Positions 7,082 through 8,735 of a DNA stretch of 8,735 bases are shown here, in pieces (position 1 is the first letter of the stretch; the number at the start of each line of letters is the position of its first letter). Position numbers and translations under genes: made by a program. The stretch covers positions 1 to 8,735 of the forward strand of contig CAMLOB010000133.1 in NCBI GenBank assembly GCA_946481475.1, given 5' to 3'. The notes beneath the pieces were generated by a model. It was not told the DNA's origin, ran no database searches, and saw nothing but the letters and a program-made list of their open reading frames with translations. This DNA comes from an uncultured Chlorobiota bacterium (GTDB lineage: Bacteria > Bacteroidota > Kapaibacteriia > OLB7).

Positions 7082-7096
7082 ATACCCTTCAGGTAT
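7082..7096. promoter_or_regulatory. ATACC-N5-GGTAT inverted repeat, possible metal-regulator site
   Basis: A 5-bp inverted repeat, ATACC CTTCA GGTAT, in the gap between cusA and the exported HMA gene. Its TACCC...GGTA form loosely recalls CsoR operators, but the arms are short and one side lacks a G. It could equally be a weak RNA hairpin. Low confidence. Confidence 0.2.
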
Positions 7097-7131
7097 TCCA
7101 TACACCATTACTCATATTCGTTTGAATGTTC

Positions 7132-8735
7132 TCATCCCATCCACTCCGCCATACGGCTCTCCTTCAACTCCCCTTTCTTCAGCGCCCGCTCCTTCATCAT
7201 GATAAAGAGAACCGGCGTCATGATCAGGACATGGACCGCAGAGGTCAGGAGTCCGCCGATCATCGGCGCAACCAACGGCTTCATCACATCGCTGCCGACA
7301 CCGGTTGCAAACATGATCGGCACCAGTCCGAGCATCGAGGTGGCCACGGTCATCAGTTTCGGCCGAAGCCGTCCCAACGCCCCCTCCACAGTAGCATCAT
7401 AAATATCCCCCTCCGGAATCTCCCCTTGCACTCCCTGTACCCCTCGACCGATCTTCCGATCAAGTGCATGATGCAAATACACCACCATCACCACCCCGGT
7501 CTGCACCGCCACCCCGTACAGAGCGATAAAGCCGACCCAGACGGCAACCGACAGGTTATAGCCGAGAGCGGAGATCAGCCAGACGCCGCCGATCAGCGCG
7601 AACGGAACCGAAAGCATCACGATCGACGCCTCCTTCCAGTCCTTCAACGTCATAAAGAGCATGAAGAAGATAACGACGAAAACTACCGGAACCACAAGCA
7701 ACAGACGATCCTGGGCTCTCTGCTGGTTTTCGTACTGACCACTCCAGGCAACGGTATAGCCCCGGGGAAGATCCAGTTCCTCCGCCAGCCGTTCCTTCGC
7801 CTCGGTCACGAAGCTCCCCATATCCCGTCCTCGCACGTTCAGAAAAACTGTAGACTTCAGTTCGCCGTTTTCCGACGGAATCATTGAAGGACCGGGGCTG
7901 AATCTGATCTCGGCAATGTCACCGAGTCGCACATATCCCCGCAGACTCCTCCCGGCCGAACCGGAGAGATCGAAGCGGGTCGTCAGGTCGGAACCGGACG
8001 AACCCGACGAAACAACGGGCTCGCTCCCGGTCGAGCCGGACGTCTCCATACCGCTCATTCGGTCCCCACTCCCCTCCATCCCCGGCACCCTCTCCGCACT
8101 CATTCCCATTCCTCCGTTCTCCATTCCGGCACGTGTCCCCGACACAATCGGCACCAGTATCTCTTTGATCGCCTCGACATTATCCCGCAGCTCCCGCTGA
8201 TAACGGGCACGGACAGGATAGCGGGCACGACCGTCAAGAACAAGTCCCAGATTCTCTCCCCCGATAGCCGTTTCGATCAGCGTCTGCACATCCGCAAGCT
8301 GCACACCGTGTCGTGCGGCGGCAGCTTCATCGAGATCGATGTCAAGGAAGACGCCCCCCTGTACCCGTTCGGCCGCCACATCGGCCGCACCGGGAACCTT
8401 CTTCAGGATCTCCTCGGCCATGATACCGTAATGTTCGAGCGTATCGAGATCAGGGCCGAAAATCTTCAGTCCCAGATCGGTCCGCACACCGGTCGCCAGC
8501 ATATTGATCCGGTTGATGATCGGCTGCGTCCAGCCGTTGCGGACGCCCGGTATCTGGAGCTGTGCATCGAGATCGGCAATAATCTTCTGCTTGGTGATAC
8601 CGGGTCGCCACTCGCTTTGCGGCTTCAGCAACACAATCGTCTCGATCATCGACAGCGGCGCATTATCCGTCGCCGTCTCCGCACGCCCCGCCTTGCCGAG
8701 AACATGATCGACCTCCGGGTAGTCGGCAATGATCC
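7132..8735 (-). CDS. cusA: CusA-type RND copper/silver efflux pump, C-terminal part (5' end outside window)
   Basis: The reading frame stays open to the window edge and reads IIADYPEVDHVLGKAGRAET and then ATDNAPL ahead of the ATG at 8649, so that ATG is internal. About 533 codons are seen, the C-terminal half of a roughly 1000-residue inner-membrane proton-driven pump. Two of the three methionines of the E. coli CusA copper site (M573, M623, M672) fall in the window and are conserved: PLSM (codon 8649-8647) and NRINM (residue 50 counted from that Met); the third lies outside. CzcA, a Zn/Co/Cd pump, lacks them as I recall it, supporting Cu(I)/Ag(I). The periplasmic loop is followed by membrane helices from about residue 316 to 484. 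The proton-relay Lys is present (RLRPK), but the Glu is Gln (VAVQTG). A 60-70 residue Met/Gly/Ser-rich insertion is described separately. CusB and CusC partners would be expected beyond the right edge. Confidence 0.94.
   Translation of the reverse strand, partial: IIADYPEVDHVLGKAGRAETATDNAPLSMIETIVLLKPQSEWRPGITKQKIIADLDAQLQIPGVRNGWTQPIINRINMLATGVRTDLGLKIFGPDLDTLEHYGIMAEEILKKVPGAADVAAERVQGGVFLDIDLDEAAAARHGVQLADVQTLIETAIGGENLGLVLDGRARYPVRARYQRELRDNVEAIKEILVPIVSGTRAGMENGGMGMSAERVPGMEGSGDRMSGMETSGSTGSEPVVSSGSSGSDLTTRFDLSGSAGRSLRGYVRLGDIAEIRFSPGPSMIPSENGELKSTVFLNVRGRDMGSFVTEAKERLAEELDLPRGYTVAWSGQYENQQRAQDRLLLVVPVVFVVIFFMLFMTLKDWKEASIVMLSVPFALIGGVWLISALGYNLSVAVWVGFIALYGVAVQTGVVMVVYLHHALDRKIGRGVQGVQGEIPEGDIYDATVEGALGRLRPKLMTVATSMLGLVPIMFATGVGSDVMKPLVAPMIGGLLTSAVHVLIMTPVLFIMMKERALKKGELKESRMAEWMG
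7936..8139 (-). other. Met/Gly/Ser-rich insertion within CusA periplasmic domain
   Basis: About 60-68 extra codons relative to E. coli CusA, placed between ILVPIVSG and YVRLGDIAEI, which are adjacent in the family. The first half (8124-8047) has six Met in 26 residues with repeated GME, GMG and SGME units. The second half is Ser/Gly-rich and looks like a flexible linker. The boundaries come from recalled family alignment and are approximate. Confidence 0.75.

Noticed and set aside
8647..8649. ATG at 8649 as the start of a shortened pump gene
   Set aside because: The frame is open to the window edge and upstream codons encode the conserved GKAGRAETATD segment of CusA, so the gene continues beyond the window and is cut, not truncated.

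Overview
The window is one block of eight genes, all on the minus strand (transcribed right to left), and nearly all recognisable genes concern copper (possibly also silver) handling. Moderately high GC, two exported proteins carrying type IX secretion (T9SS) type A sorting-domain sequence (FPNP / YPNPF ... LPxGxY ... motifs), and mixed strong and weak Shine-Dalgarno sites point to the Bacteroidota / Rhodothermota / Balneolota side of the FCB group. No rRNA or housekeeping marker is present, so the genus cannot be named.

In transcription order: (1) the C-terminal part of a CusA-type RND metal efflux pump, 8735-7132, cut by the window edge; (2) an exported HMA-domain metal-binding protein with a C-terminal CC...H tail, 7051-6674; (3) a small cytosolic CopZ-like HMA chaperone, 6547-6338; (4) a secreted protein with two duplicated Ig-like domains and a C-terminal T9SS sorting domain, 6292-5210; (5) a lipoprotein with a cupredoxin domain, 5099-4644; (6) a CopB-type P1B-3 ATPase with a His-rich N terminus and a CPH motif, 4565-2457; (7) a secreted NHL-like beta-propeller protein with an internal FlgD/T9SS-like Ig domain, 2304-583; (8) a 19-cysteine four-helix-bundle copper storage protein (Csp/DUF326), 391-47. 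Gaps are 45-191 bp. I found no hairpin followed by a U-tract, so this could be a single long operon, possibly with internal promoters. Two GC-rich intergenic hairpins without U-tracts (4590-4635 and 509-545) may be RNA processing or stability elements.

The genes suggest a layered copper-defence route. Csp would sequester and CopZ would carry Cu(I) in the cytosol. CopB would export copper across the inner membrane. The exported HMA protein and the cupredoxin lipoprotein would hold it in the periplasm. CusA, with partners expected upstream to the right, would expel it across the outer membrane. The two exported proteins of unknown function are the least explained members and may act at the cell surface. 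The most unusual details are a Met-rich insertion in the periplasmic part of CusA, the replacement of a proton-relay glutamate by glutamine in the same pump, the mid-protein position of the sorting-like domain in the propeller protein, and the duplicated C-x4-C domains in the T9SS cargo protein.
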